A program made the translations under genes and the position numbers. Below are positions 46,710 through 58,100 of a DNA stretch of 64,000 nt, in pieces (the stretch's first letter is position 1; each line of letters starts with the position of its first letter). The notes under the pieces are model-generated. The model was not told the origin of the DNA. It ran no database searches and saw only the letters and a program-made list of their open reading frames with translations. The stretch spans positions 25,853,600 to 25,917,599 of the forward strand of contig CM070563.1 in assembly GCA_036346405.1 (NCBI GenBank), read 5' to 3'. The DNA is from Phyllostachys edulis. Lineage: Eukaryota; Streptophyta; Magnoliopsida; Poales; Poaceae.

Positions 46710-47222
46710 TCACAGACGATAAAAAAGGATTAGCGATCCTATCTTAGCCTTCAAATCTTCATAAGCCTTCTCGTTGACTTCAGTGGTGGCGGGATCAGCG
46801 GCTGTCAGATCAAACGCCTCCACCTGCGACCTTGCACGCTCGATTCGCGCTTGTAGCCGTTCGGACTCTGCAACCAAGCCCCATATAGCCCAGAGGCCAT
46901 CAGCCCTAGTCTCCTCTGTCTCGGCGAGGTCGACCCACTCTCCTACAGTTCGGATGTCGTCCTCGACTCTCTGGGCCGCATCCTCGGTGCGGACCAAGTA
47001 CTTCCATAGGACGGTCTCCACGATGAGGTTTACTCGCTGGATGCCGCGGACCCTCGCATTGGTCCGTCTGAGGAGGAGCTCCAGTCGACAGATGATGGCC
47101 GCTATGGTCTCCGGTAGATCGGAGGGCCTACAACGGACGACATTACGAACGGAAGGCTTGTCTGCAGCTTGGGCCAGGTTGCGACCAGAGAGGTGCAAGT
47201 AAAGAAGCACAATGTAGGCCAA
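46710..47222 (-). CDS. Unknown 170-residue protein encoded within the CACTA element
   Basis: An uninterrupted minus-strand ORF. The first 20 or so residues (MAYIVLLYLHLSGRN) are hydrophobic. The rest is charged and helical with Arg/Glu-rich stretches (RLELLLRRTNARVRG, RTEDAAQRVEDDIR, SERLQARIERARSQVEAF) compatible with coiled coil. A minus-strand TATA box CTATAAATAGA lies at 47312-47322, about 90 bp upstream of the ATG, which supports real transcription. Farther upstream is a motif array shared with the element's right end. I do not recognise a family. It could be an element-borne protein, a captured host fragment, or a long chance ORF in GC-rich DNA. Confidence 0.4.
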   Translation of the reverse strand: MAYIVLLYLHLSGRNLAQAADKPSVRNVVRCRPSDLPETIAAIICRLELLLRRTNARVRGIQRVNLIVETVLWKYLVRTEDAAQRVEDDIRTVGEWVDLAETEETRADGLWAIWGLVAESERLQARIERARSQVEAFDLTAADPATTEVNEKAYEDLKAKIGSLILFYRL

Positions 47223-47311
47223 TACAGCTAGAACGAAAAGGGGAAGCCATTTGGAGTTTGTGGAGAAAGGGGATTAAGGAGGTTGTGTGAAATCCATTGT
47301 AGAAGGGGATA

Positions 47312-47322
47312 TCTATTTATAG
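47312..47322 (-). promoter_or_regulatory. TATA box for the minus-strand CACTA ORF
   Basis: CTATAAATAGA on the minus strand, about 90 bp before the ATG at 47222 and about 150 bp from the motif array. Confidence 0.45.
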
Positions 47323-47472
47323 AACAAGTACTAAAGCCGGAGTGGGAGACGAAGAGATATTTGGGAGCTGTAGCGACGTTGGAAAACGAAGAGACGAAGC
47401 TGTGCGATCGTGAGATGAAGAGACACACGCGGGAAAATGAAGAGACTTGTTGATTTGTCGGCAGGATGTCAG

Positions 47473-47637
47473 GTTATCACAGACGGTTTTATTATGGAAC
47501 CGTCTGTGATAAGGAATCATAGGCGGTTCTATTTAGAAACCGTCTATGATATGACTTTATCCCAGACGGTTCTATTTATGAACCGTCTGTGATTTCTTTT
47601 CACAGACGGTTCCATAATAGAACCGTCCGTAATAGCC
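47473..47637 (+). repeat. Internal array of CACTA-type palindromic motifs
   Basis: Three palindromic units of about 40 bp in which ACAGACGGTT (or AGGCGGTT, CAGACGGTT) is followed, after a short TTTATTATGG-like loop, by AACCGTCTGTGAT or variants. The same motif fills the element's right end (52782-53187), where such repeats normally bind TnpA. Here it sits between the minus-strand ORF and the TnpA-side leader. Confidence 0.75.
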
Positions 47638-48649
47638 TTTTCATAAGTAGGGAACTGCTAGGATTTTTGCTCTTACTCGTCACTTCCTCTCCCCAGTGCC
47701 CAGCCCCTTAAGCTCTTGCACGCTCGTTCGCCTCCTCTAAGGCTCGCCCGTTCACTCCCCTTAATCCCTGGCCGACACCGCCGCCTCTGACCTCGGCACC
47801 ACCACCCCCTCCAGCGGCCTCACTACTCCTGCGCCCCTTAGGCTCTCGCGTGCTCGTTCGACGCTGCCATCCTCGACGTGCGGCCTCCTCTGACTCCAGC
47901 TCGACGAGCGGCCGCCTCCCTGCTCCGACTCCAGCCCGACGAGCGGCCACCTCCCTCCTCCGACGCAGCCCATCGCCTCCTCTTCCACTACCCATCGCCA
48001 TCCTCCTCTCCGGCCTGTCACCGGCTCCCTCCTCGCGCCGGCTCCAGCGCCTCCTCGGGTACTCCCTCACACCTCCTCTGGTACTCCCTCGTTTGGCTCA
48101 CATGGGGGGTTCGGTTTGGGGTAAAATAACAGTGAGGGGAAAGAGAATGGCTTGGGTTGGCTTTGTTTGCTTGCTCTGGTGTTGAATTCGGCTATGAACT
48201 GATGGTTCATGCATATATATGGAATTATTCATAGTTGGAATGGCAATGTTCGATGAATCTATGTTAGGTCAAGAATCCTCCAATCGTGAATATAGTATGG
48301 CTATGATTACTTGTTTTGATGTTTTCTATGCAAAGTAATTATATGATCTTTACTGTAAATATTCAATTGGAATAACAATTACATTCAGATTTTATAATTG
48401 ATCATACATGTCATTCTCTGTTTTAGTTTGGACTAAGATATTCCTTGTTCTACATGGCAAATTGGTTAATGAGAATTGAGTGAATATCGAAGTTGGAAAT
48501 ATTAGCATTTCAATCAATTTAAATGACTTGAATGATTTACATTTGATTATGTTAATTTGGTCCTCCTCGTGCCTTGTCTGTTGATCTTCTCGGTGGTTTT
48601 GAGTACCATTGCGTTATGAGTATTTCAACATATCGCAATCGTCTCTTTG

Positions 48650-48665
48650 TACACACACACACACA

Positions 48666-48713
<48 letters not shown>
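48650..48713 (+). repeat. Compound microsatellite (CA)n then (TA)n
   Basis: About 8 CA units followed after GA by about 22 TA units. Confidence 0.95.
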
Positions 48714-48717
<4 letters not shown>

Positions 48718-49503
48718 TGCTAGTTGAAATATGTGATCTGTGATTGGTGGGTTCTTTGATCTCGCTTCGGTGATGAATTGTCATAGAAAATGAAATTGAA
48801 TGTGAATTGGTATATAGATTAAGCCTTGAGTTGTAGATTATCTAGTCGATTCCTATAACTTTGAGTAATTTATTTCAACTCGTTATACCGCTTGCCTCGT
48901 AGCTCTATCATTCAAGTCTTCTTGTCGTTACGTATCTTTTGATTGCCTTCTTTCATTATTAGTCGTATTTAGTTGATCTCTACTCTCGTGGTCCAAAGAT
49001 AGGTTAAGTTGAGTAAATTTGCTTGAATCGATTGATTTGAATAGCAAGTTGTAAATTGAACTCAAGGCCTAATCTATAAATTGTCATATTCAATTGATGA
49101 TTACATTGGACATAAGTCTTTGTGATGGCCAAAGTTAAACCTTGTGCAACTAGCTTTCTGAGAGCAATAATCATACAATCAAATCTTAGCTTTATGCTGA
49201 TTTTAAGTGTACACTTATTGTGTTTGATGAGCATATTGTTCCTTTTAAATGACTTGATTGATTTTCTTAGTCTTATGACTATTGTGTCATTTAATTGGTT
49301 AGGGAACTATGCTCTATTCATAATTATTTATGTTGGAATTAATTATGCAATTTTGCTAATATGTTTAGCATTCCAATCAATTTAAATGACTTGAATGATT
49401 TACATTCGATTATGTTAATTTGGTCATTTAAATGCTGTTGGATTAATGCTTTATTGTTTCATATTTATGCATATGTAACTTATATAGATAGAAAGTAAGC
49501 GAG

Positions 49504-52500
49504 ATGGTAGAGGCACCGTCTTCGCCGCCGCAGATGACAGAGGCGCCGTCTTCGCCGCCGTCACCGACGCCGCCTAATCCGTCGATGATAATGATATGGA
49601 AGCGAGATGGCAAAGGAGAATCGAAAATGCCTGTGGGGCGACTGGTCATCAAGGAGGTCAGTGAGTTTGGGGTCCCTCTGAGTCCCAAGAGATCAGCAGC
49701 GAGATTCCAGACCATCTGCGGGATACTTGCAAGGCAACGGGTCCCCATCACCACAGCAAAGTGGAAGTCTCTGACGAAACAAGCGAGAGGCACGCTGTGG
49801 ACAGAACTTTCAAGCAAGTTCACTATCCCAGAAGCAGACATGGCACGTATGGAACGGACGGCGATGCTCACGATGGATAAATCGTGGAGGACCTTCAAGA
49901 GCATTCTTGTCACGAAGTACGTGAACACGGGTCCAACGCCCTTCGCGAAGTATGGATTCTTAACGCGGGAAACATGGGACGCCTTTGTGGCTATGAAGAC
50001 GACAGCCGAATTTAAGGAGGAAAGTGCACAAGCACAAAGCTCTCAGACACGAAACACTCACCAAGACAGACTTCGGCGCCCATTGGTACGCTGTAAATAC
50101 GAGGAATGGGCGGCGGAGGAGGAGAACGCAACTGGACCATTTCCTGATATCACAGACCCGCATTCCCTAAGCTAGTTAAAAGCGAGGGTAAAAGTCTCAT
50201 CTTCGGGCAGCATCTCTTTCACAAACCCGGCAGACCAGGAAGTGTCCCAACGTGTGGTAAATATGTCGAACTACCTAGTTGTTAATAAGTCCATAACTTC
50301 ATAGTGTCTATAATAACATGATGACCTCTTGCAGCGTGAATTGACTGCCCAAACTTCCCAAAGCTCCTTCCAAGCAGACAGGGAGAAGGATATACTATCT
50401 ACGGCCCTGGGAAACAAGGAGCACCCGGGTCACACGCGAGGCCTTGGGGTTAATGTACCTTGGAGTCATGGATTCGCAGACGACTACTACACGTATAGGA
50501 GTAGGAAGAGATCCAAGGCCGAGCGCAAGGACCGGTTGGTACAGATGATTACTGAAAAATTTGAAGGAAAGCTAGCAAAGAAGCAGCAGATCAAATGAAT
50601 TAACTCGAGCGACCGCAAGCCACCTCGTTAATTTGGGAGCCGCTTCGCCGACATCGAGTAGCGTCGCGCCCACGCATAATTTCAACATGACGACGCCCAA
50701 TTACCGATAGACGACATCAAGGTAATGTACATCTATGGAATGCACCAAAGATAGACCTATAGGACGCCTTAGCTAATTGCGTATCGTTTTGTAGGGGTCG
50801 ACTCCCTGCAAGCTCCAAGTGTGGATAGTTGGGTCCGTTTCTATTGAGGCTGGGCGGGGGATGGTGCATCCATACTAGGAAGGGGCAATGCAGCACGGTG
50901 CCCAGGTGGCACAGGGTTACGCCAGGGTGGAGGTGGACATGGTACATGACCATTTCATGGCCGTCCCGTTGGAGATTCGCCTGAACAAAGAGATCAGAAC
51001 ACTAGGAGATGTCGTGCACACTTTTATCCAGTGGTCCAAGAAGGACATCGCCCTGGACCCAGCGGTACCGCGATCTCAACACGACCATTCCTCTCCAACG
51101 GGACCCTCCATGACTCCACCTCATATTTTGCCTCGGAAGGCCACCTCATTGGTTCTAGTGGAGAAGACGCCGAAGGAACAAGAAAAGCGTGCGTCGTCAG
51201 ACGGTTCCTCGAGGCTTTCGCAGAAGACGCCGATACCGTTAAGACCAAATCGAAATCGATGAACATTAAGGCGCCCAAGTCCGGTAACTCCGGAAATATC
51301 GTGATCGGAAACCGCAGTGCTCGGCACGCGATAATCCGCGACCTGGATTTGCTTTGTCGCTTTGCATGCCTGGTACATGCGGGAGACCGGAAAGAAGGGG
51401 TGCGATATTGGAATCACCATCGCATACAAGGATGAGCATTTCTTCAACGGGTCGGGCAACTTCATCGTGGGTTTCAACGACTTATATGACCTATTCAACC
51501 TCGTTGGCCTCGACACCTCGCTTCTACGATGTTGGACACTGTAAGTGTGTACAATCAAGTTCTACATTTACGTAATACCGATAAATATCACAACTCATTG
51601 CTTATGTATAGATACATGATGAAAAATGCCCAAGAACGGCAAGAACCGGTGGGTTTCCTCGACCCACAGGTGGTATCAATGCAAACCATCGAAGCAGACC
51701 CGTCCTTCGTCGAGACATACATAACGAAGGGATTGCTTGAACAAAAAGACAAGGACTACATAGTGGTGCCCTACAACCAGAAGTAAGTGCTTCACTACTT
51801 GCTATACAAATTTCATTTGTACTTTATACACAGCACGAACTTAGGTTTAATGACTATAACGACATACATGAGTAGGTACCACTGGATCCTTTTAATCATT
51901 ATACCAAAGGGGAACAGGGTGATATACCTTAATTCCCTAGTAAAAAACAACCACGACTTCAGCATTCTAAAAGGAATACTTGAGAGGTATGCTCATTTCC
52001 TCTATACATAACTCTATTGTAGTCTTCCTTCATTTGAAATGGCCGAGGATAACTTTTTGGAATCATATAGCTTGTTCATCGCCTATGTTGGCCAAGAAGG
52101 ACCATACAATGGATTGAGCACCCAACTAACACACAGGTTGAAATTTTCGGTACGCGCTATAACACAATAATCCTATATCATACTTCATAATAATGCGTCC
52201 TGAACTGACTATACCTATATATGTAATTCTATTTTTGCAGTGCCGCCAACAAAAAAAATGATGAGCATTGTGCAATCTACATTTGCCATCATATCCGGCA
52301 AATCATTAGTGCTAAGCAGAAGGATCTTGAGGTTTGTCAATCTCAAAATAATTATTTCGTAATTATAAATTTAAATATATATGCTTACCACTTTGCGCTT
52401 TCTTGCTAGCGATAGGACTTGATAATAGATTTAGATGGACTCCATGCGGATGAGATCACTGACATTCGAGGGAAGCTCTGCGCCTTTATCATGACAGGAA

Positions 52501-52575
52501 TCGTTCAAAACAATGGAGAGTTTCACTCCGTCGTCGACCCAAAGTTTCACCCCGTCAAACCTACAAACAATTGAC
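49504..52575 (+). pseudogene. CACTA TnpA-type gene with Ulp1-like (C48) C-terminal domain
   Basis: The first exon (49504-50177) has a Pro/Ser-rich start, then TnpA (Transposase_24-like) sequence: GRLVIKEVSEFGVPLSPKR, TKYVNTGPTPFAKYGFLTRE. Further pieces are 50329-50598, then about 50800-51060 with YARVEVDMVHDHFM and IRTLGDVVHTFIQWSKKDI. The peptidase part follows in exons with GT/AG borders: up to about 51541 (DLYDLFNLVGLDTSLL), 51611-51782 (GFLDPQVVSMQTIEADPSF, DKDYIVVPYNQK), 51876-51986 (YHWILLIIIPKGNRVIYLNS) and 52242-52332 (CRQQKKNDEHCAIYICHH), with the end at about 52420-52575. Of the Ulp1 triad, His (YHW) and Cys (EHC) are visible but the Asp position is Asn (YLNSL). With stops in the exon beginning near 52415, it is probably inactive. 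Confidence 0.7.
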
Positions 52576-52781
52576 TCAATTGTAATCCAATTGTAACTAT
52601 AGCGACAATACTTGAGCAAATTCGATCTTTTGTAATTTATTTTGAGTAATGATCACTTTGAGTTGTCAACAATTGATTATCTGTGATGTATCTGTTTTTC
52701 TGCATGCTTGTTTCAGAGGGCATGGCTAGCAATTCCTGAGGCTAGCCAAAAATCAGCAAAAATGTAGTTAGGGTAATGAAC

Positions 52782-53187
52782 TATCACAGACGGTTTTTGT
52801 GTTAAAACCGTCTATGAAGGCATAGTATCACAGACGGTTCTATACACGAACCGTCTGTGAAGTCATAGTATCATAGACGGTTCTATGGACAAACCGTCTG
52901 TGATACGTAGAGTATCACAGACGGTTCTTTCTATGAACCATCTATGATACGAGAATATCACAGACGGTTCAGAGACGTAACCGCTCGTGATACTGCGATC
53001 ACGCACGGTTTGTCCATAGAACCGCTCGTGATACTATGCCTTCACGCGGTTTTAACACAAAAACCGCTCGTGATATTCCGTATCACGATGGTTTCCAACC
53101 GCTCAATAAGTTGTTCAGGATATGCACGGTTCGAAACCGCTCGTGATGACGCTCCAACCGTCTGTGATGACGTGATCCGTAGTAGTG
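52782..53187 (+). repeat. Right subterminal repeat array and terminus of the CACTA element
   Basis: About ten palindromic units. From 52782 to about 52970 the motif is TATCACAGACGGTT ... AACCGTCTGTGATA; from about 52975 to 53150 it is AACCGCTCGTGATA / TATCACGAGCGGTT. The second group is also an inverted copy of the first, sharing TTTTTGTGTTAAAACCG, TGAAGGCATAGTATCAC and GGTTCTATGGACAAACCG. Such arrays bind the element's TnpA protein and define its end. Confidence 0.85.
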
Positions 53188-53190
53188 ACA

Positions 53191-53704
53191 GTAGCTCGGT
53201 CCATGACATCATGACCATCTTCCACCCACGAGAAAGCTCTTGGCTCGAGTTTTGGTTTCCCTCCGGTTTTTGAGCTTTCTCGATCTCAATCAAGAAATTT
53301 GTGTACCCTTGGCTTCGATCATCTTAATCGTCGATTGGAATAGGTTCCTGATCTTCTTGATGAGCTATCTATGAAATCTCAGGAGATTTGGATCACGTAA
53401 TCAAAAGTTAGATCATTTTGTAGATCTTTCAGGCTGTTGACTTGCAGCCGGTGGTCAGATCGACTACCGCTCAGACTGGAGCGGTCAGATCAGAGCGGTC
53501 AGACTGGCGAGCTCGGCGATCAGCCTGGCTGAGAAAGGTTGAGCTTGCGGTTTTTTGGTTTCAACGCAAGACTTCCGATGTGATCTTGTTGCTTTGATCT
53601 TCATAGCTTTCATAGCTATTGGAGTGAAAAGAAAGTTGAATACGAGGGAGGTGGAAAATATGTGACTCCTATTCACCCTCTCTAGTTGCTAATTCGGTCC
53701 AACA
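53191..53704 (+). mobile_element. Family X LTR, copy 3, right fragment
   Basis: Collinear with the ends of copies 1 and 2: GATCTTCTTGATGAGCTAT, ATCTCAGGAGATTTGGAT, TTTCAACGCAAGACTTCCG, and the terminus AATTCGGTCCAACA at 53704. It contains the reiterated GGTCAGA/GCGGTCAGA motif cluster. It resumes the LTR interrupted at 43663 by the CACTA element. Confidence 0.75.
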
Positions 53705-54674
53705 AATAGAGTATTTAAGCCTTATTGAGCAGAGGTTAAAGATGGCAGGTAGCCCGTATTTGGAAAAGTTGGACTGGATTTTCAGAAATGATAAATGTAG
53801 TGGTGAATACCCAATGAGTAATGGATATAATGAAATCAGTGATGTATTACACTATGCTGCATGTGTATTTACTTATTCTTCAGAGTTCTGAAAATCACTT
53901 ATATTCAGAGTTGAGAAATATGTAGATGTCACAACCAGGACATTGAGATATGTTACAAGAAACTTTGAAGATCTAACAAACAGCTCCCAATGTATATTCG
54001 AGATGTTTTTTAGATGAACAGGACATCTAACAGTAGCAGGTTCAGTACAAAAACCAACAGTTGAGACAGCTGCAAGGCCACCAAATTCCGACAACAAACA
54101 ACCTGCAGGAACAAATACTACTGAAACGCCAGCCAACAGTGGCTAAACATCGTCGTCTTATAACAAGAACCTAGCATACTACGACAACTTTCACATATAA
54201 TAATACTTCATCAGGTATTCAGGTCACACCAGCTCAGGGGAGTGTGTTCAGGCGCATTGTTCTTCAGTTTCTTCAGCCATTGCCTTATCACCACAGGCAT
54301 CCATCGAAGCACATCGCAACAGACCGTCAACTTTACCTTCCATGCTCAGCGTTTTCATTCGAACATCAGTCTCATTGTTTCTTGCATTAACTTCTCCAAG
54401 AAAACAATGGCACAATGGCCTTGTAGATTGGCCGCCACCTCCTGAGCAAGTGAGCATACACCACATTTTCCTCCAAATTTGCTTTGTATTGATGCGCACA
54501 CATGCTGCTCAAAGATCAAATCATTACGGGATTTTGAGATCCCCAACAGTGTAGCAGCACAAATAGTATTCAACACCGCATGTTTTTTTTGTTACAAATC
54601 CAGAACTTAGCTATTGCCTCATTTATGACCAATTTCTAAATCAAAAGGCACTTTGAATTTTGCCTACAAGAAAC
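53705..54674. other. Unassigned stretch between X copy 3 and the next copia element
   Basis: No host gene is recognised. A minus-strand ORF at 54355-54576 contains LLGISKSRNDLIFEQHVCAS, which resembles the region following the zf-RVT domain of plant LINE-type elements (pattern W-x-I-W-K-S-R-N-D). If right, a small LINE remnant lies here. Confidence 0.35.
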
Positions 54675-54806
54675 TGTTATGAATAACGCTTGTATTCAAT
54701 ATGAGGCCAATTGATCAATATATATATACACAAAGTACAGGTGGTGAATATGCAAATAACCCCTCATAAGAATGGGGAATAACACACTATAAATATATCT
54801 CTAACA
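54675..54806 (-). repeat. 3' LTR of the minus-strand copia element
   Basis: A 132-bp copy. On the minus strand it begins TGTTAGAGATATA and contains a short AT-rich promoter-like region. Confidence 0.9.
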
Positions 54807-55125
54807 CCCCCCTCAAACTCATGGTGGATCAACAACACTGAGTTTGGAGAGGTAGAAGTCGTGCTGTGCTCGAGTCTGGGCCTTCGTGAAGAAATCCGCT
54901 ATCCAAGCTCAAGGCACATATCAAGAGCAATCACCGATCATGCACACAAGACCTCATGAAGGAAGCATCAACACCAATATGCTTGGTGAGCTCATGCTTC
55001 ACAGGTCACGCAACACCGATAGCACTCAGTCTTGTCGACAAGAGAGGAGTCTGTAGTAACAGAAACCCCAAAATCCTCAAGTAACCACCATAGCCAAGTA
55101 ATCTCTGGCGTCAAGAGAGCCATAG

Positions 55126-58100
55126 TCAGAACTCACCTCTGACTCGAACAGGACACTGCAATCTGCTTTCTTCGCCTTCCGTGCAATAAGCGAACCACCA
55201 AGAAAAACACAAGAAGCAGAGATAGACCGCGATCGAGGGATCGCCGCCCAAGTAGCATCCGAATAAGCTCAAGTCAGAACGAGCCGGAGCGTGGAAAGAA
55301 GAGACGGCGAGAGATAGTCCCATGAAGGTATCGCAGAACTCAAGAAGGTGGTCAGAGTGGACCCGAGGGAGCGTAAACGAATCGACTCGTAATGTGAACT
55401 GGATAAGTGATATCCGGACGAGTAACAAAGAAGGTAGACAAGACTCCCAACAAGATGACGATAGCGAAGCCTGGATCGTAAAGAGGCTCGCCATCGAGGG
55501 TCGAAGGTGAACATTGAGCTCCATGAGAGTCTCAACAAGATACCGATCGATGAGGGAGGCGTGATCAAGAAGATCTGAATATACTTCTCTTGGGACATAA
55601 AGAAACCATCCGAGTGGAAGTAATCTCAATCCCAAGGAAGTAACGAAGAGGACCAAGATCCGACATAAGGAACTCGCCACTAAGACGAGCCTTGACAAAG
55701 GCAATGTACTCAGAATCATCTCCAGAATGATCATATCATCAACATACGTAAGAAGAAGAGTCCGACCACGAGACGAAGTGTGGACAAAGAGCGCAGGATC
55801 ATGATCACTCATTGAAAAGCCAGCAAAGAAGTGACCACAGAGGAGAAGCGCCAAACCAAGCACGAGGGGCTTGCTTAAGGCCATAGAGAGAGCGACGGCT
55901 GCATGCACCATGCCCTCAAGAATAGAATACCCTGTGGCGGATGCATGTAGACCTCCTCACGCAACTCGCCATTAAGAAAGGCATTCTTGACATCAAGCCG
56001 AGAATGCAGACCCGATGGCAACAGACGCCACCGAAAAGAAGAGTGCTAACAGTGGTCATGTGGGCCACAGAGCAAAAGTCTCGTCATAGTCACGACCATG
56101 CTCCTCGCTGAAGCCACGAGCAACAAGACGCTACTTTATAGTGCTCAAGAGAGCCATCGAGCGAGTCTTAATCTTATAGACCCACTTACATGTGATAGGA
56201 CGAGAGTGAGATGGAAAAGGAACAAGATCCCAAGTACCAAGACGCTCAAGGGCAGCAATCTCTCGGCCATGGCATGCTGCCACTGTGGTGAGTAACAAAG
56301 ATCCCAGAGAAGGCAAAGCTCACGAGTAGCCGCACCAAAGAAAGGCAAAACGGCGGGGCCAAATCGATCGGTGATCGCGAGAGCGAGCGAGGAGAAGATG
56401 ACCCATCAGGGGAAGATGGAGCATCAGAAGAAGAGGGAACATCAGGAGAAGATGGCTCATCTGGAAGATCCTCAATACGAGGTCGACGAGTGTAGACGAG
56501 TGTAGTGGGGAGCCTAAGGAGCCGCAGGAGAGGCAAAGGGCGCATAACTTGGCGGAGAGGCCACAGGAGGAATATGTGGAGACTTAGTAGGACGGGTGGA
56601 CGAGGGCAAGACAGATATAGGTGTATCTGGAAAGGTCAAAAAGGATAGAGACTCCACAGAGGAAGCCAAAGGAGAGGTAGGACGTGGGTAGAAGGGACGA
56701 GACTCGTCGAAAGTCACATCTCGAGAAATCCGATCCGCTGACCAATGTAATCCCAAAGACCGATAGCCCTTGTGCTCAGATCAGATCCTAGAAAGATACA
56801 CTCAATGCACTAAGTAGTCAGAAGGAGACCACAGAGATGCTCAACAGGATTGCGCTCAAGAGCGTAAGAAGGTTGGATGTTGACGAGATAGGTGGCAAGT
56901 GGAAACAATTTCGCCCAAAAGTGAGGTGGAATAGAGGCGCAATCATCGATGCACGAGCCGACTCAAGGAGGTGACGATGTTTGCGCCAAAGAACACCATT
57001 CTCGAGCATGAGCACCGTGACAAGAGAATTGAGCGAGAGTGCCTCGCCAAAGAAGGAAGCTCAGCAGTAACGAGAGAGGTACTCGCCAACAGAGTCAACA
57101 CGAAAGACACGAATAGGAGTGGAGAACTGTGTGCGAACCATAGTGGCAAATTGTTTATAGATAGACAAGGCCTCACTACAAGAAGACATGAAATATATCC
57201 AAGTGTGGCGAGAGAAGTCATCTATAAATATGATATAATATTGATGACCCCCTTTCGAAACGAAGGGAGCCGGACCCCAAACATCTGAATGAACAAGATC
57301 AAATGGACGCTGAGATATCGACTCACTATGAGGATAAGGAAGTCAATCTGCTTGCCTAACTTATAGCCCCGACAATCTAAAAACACGTCTCCCGAGATGC
57401 ACCCTGTAAGACCACGATTTAACTAAAGACGATGCACGAGATCCACACAGATGGCCAAGACAAGTGATGCTACTCCGGAAAGAGCCAAGAGACTGAGTGG
57501 CGAATGAGAGACCGGGCGGCGACGGTGGCAGCAGAAGGAAGGTGAAGCCAGTCAAGCTCCCAGAGACGCTGTGAGTCAAGGCGCAGAGGGCCAGAACCAA
57601 CCAGAGCTCCTGTGTGGCGATCCTGAACACAACAAGAGTCTGAGTCGAGAATGACCCAACAACCAAGATCAGTAATCTGCCCAGCAGAAAGAAGCTGCAT
57701 GGTAAGGCGAGGAACATGAGCAACAGAAGGAACATGAAAAGATGAGTTGCTAAGAGGTCCTCGACCAGAGACAGAAAGAGAGGTACCATCAGCAGTGAGA
57801 ACACTAACAGGAGAATCAAGAGGTGTAATGAAGGACAGAGTGGGAGCATCAGAAGTCATGTGAAAAGATGCTCCAGAATCAAAAATCCACAGGAGGTACC
57901 GACCGTAGAGGGTGGTTTCTCGGTTCAAGAGTCGTGAGCGTAACTCGCAGAACTGCCGAGGAGAACTCAAGCGGCAAGCAAAGGCCAAAGTTTGGCTATC
58001 TCCTACTTAGTGAGAGAAACTTCACAAGGAGTCGGTGCAGACGTCGATGTAGAAGCACCAGGTGTCAGTGCTAGTAGAAGAACGGCGTGAAAGATGCCGC

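Larger units (their letters stand above)
43664..53187 (+). mobile_element. CACTA (En/Spm) transposon, left end deleted, inside X copy 3
   Basis: The right end reads GTGATCCGTAGTAGTG (53172-53187), the complement of CACTACTACGGATCAC, a canonical CACTA terminus, followed by ACA, the likely right copy of the 3-bp duplication. The left terminus is missing: the X LTR joins directly to the middle of TnpD at 43664. Contents in order: TnpD (43666-46498), an unknown minus-strand ORF (46710-47222), an array of ACAGACGGTT-type motifs (47473-47637), a TnpA/Ulp1-like gene (49504-52575) and a right subterminal array (52782-53187). Bases 47650-49500 are a GC-rich then AT-rich leader/intron-like stretch with a microsatellite. 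Confidence 0.85.

Noticed and set aside
46774..47202. 142-codon plus-strand ORF opposite the unknown CACTA ORF
   Set aside because: The minus-strand frame has a TATA box and an ordered helical composition, while the plus frame is Ser/Arg-rich with no promoter sign. This choice is only moderately certain.
52782..53075. Regularly spaced palindromic repeats that resemble a CRISPR array
   Set aside because: The repeats are the ACAGACGGTT-type subterminal motifs of a CACTA element ending in a canonical terminus; the spacers are themselves repeated, and the genome is eukaryotic.
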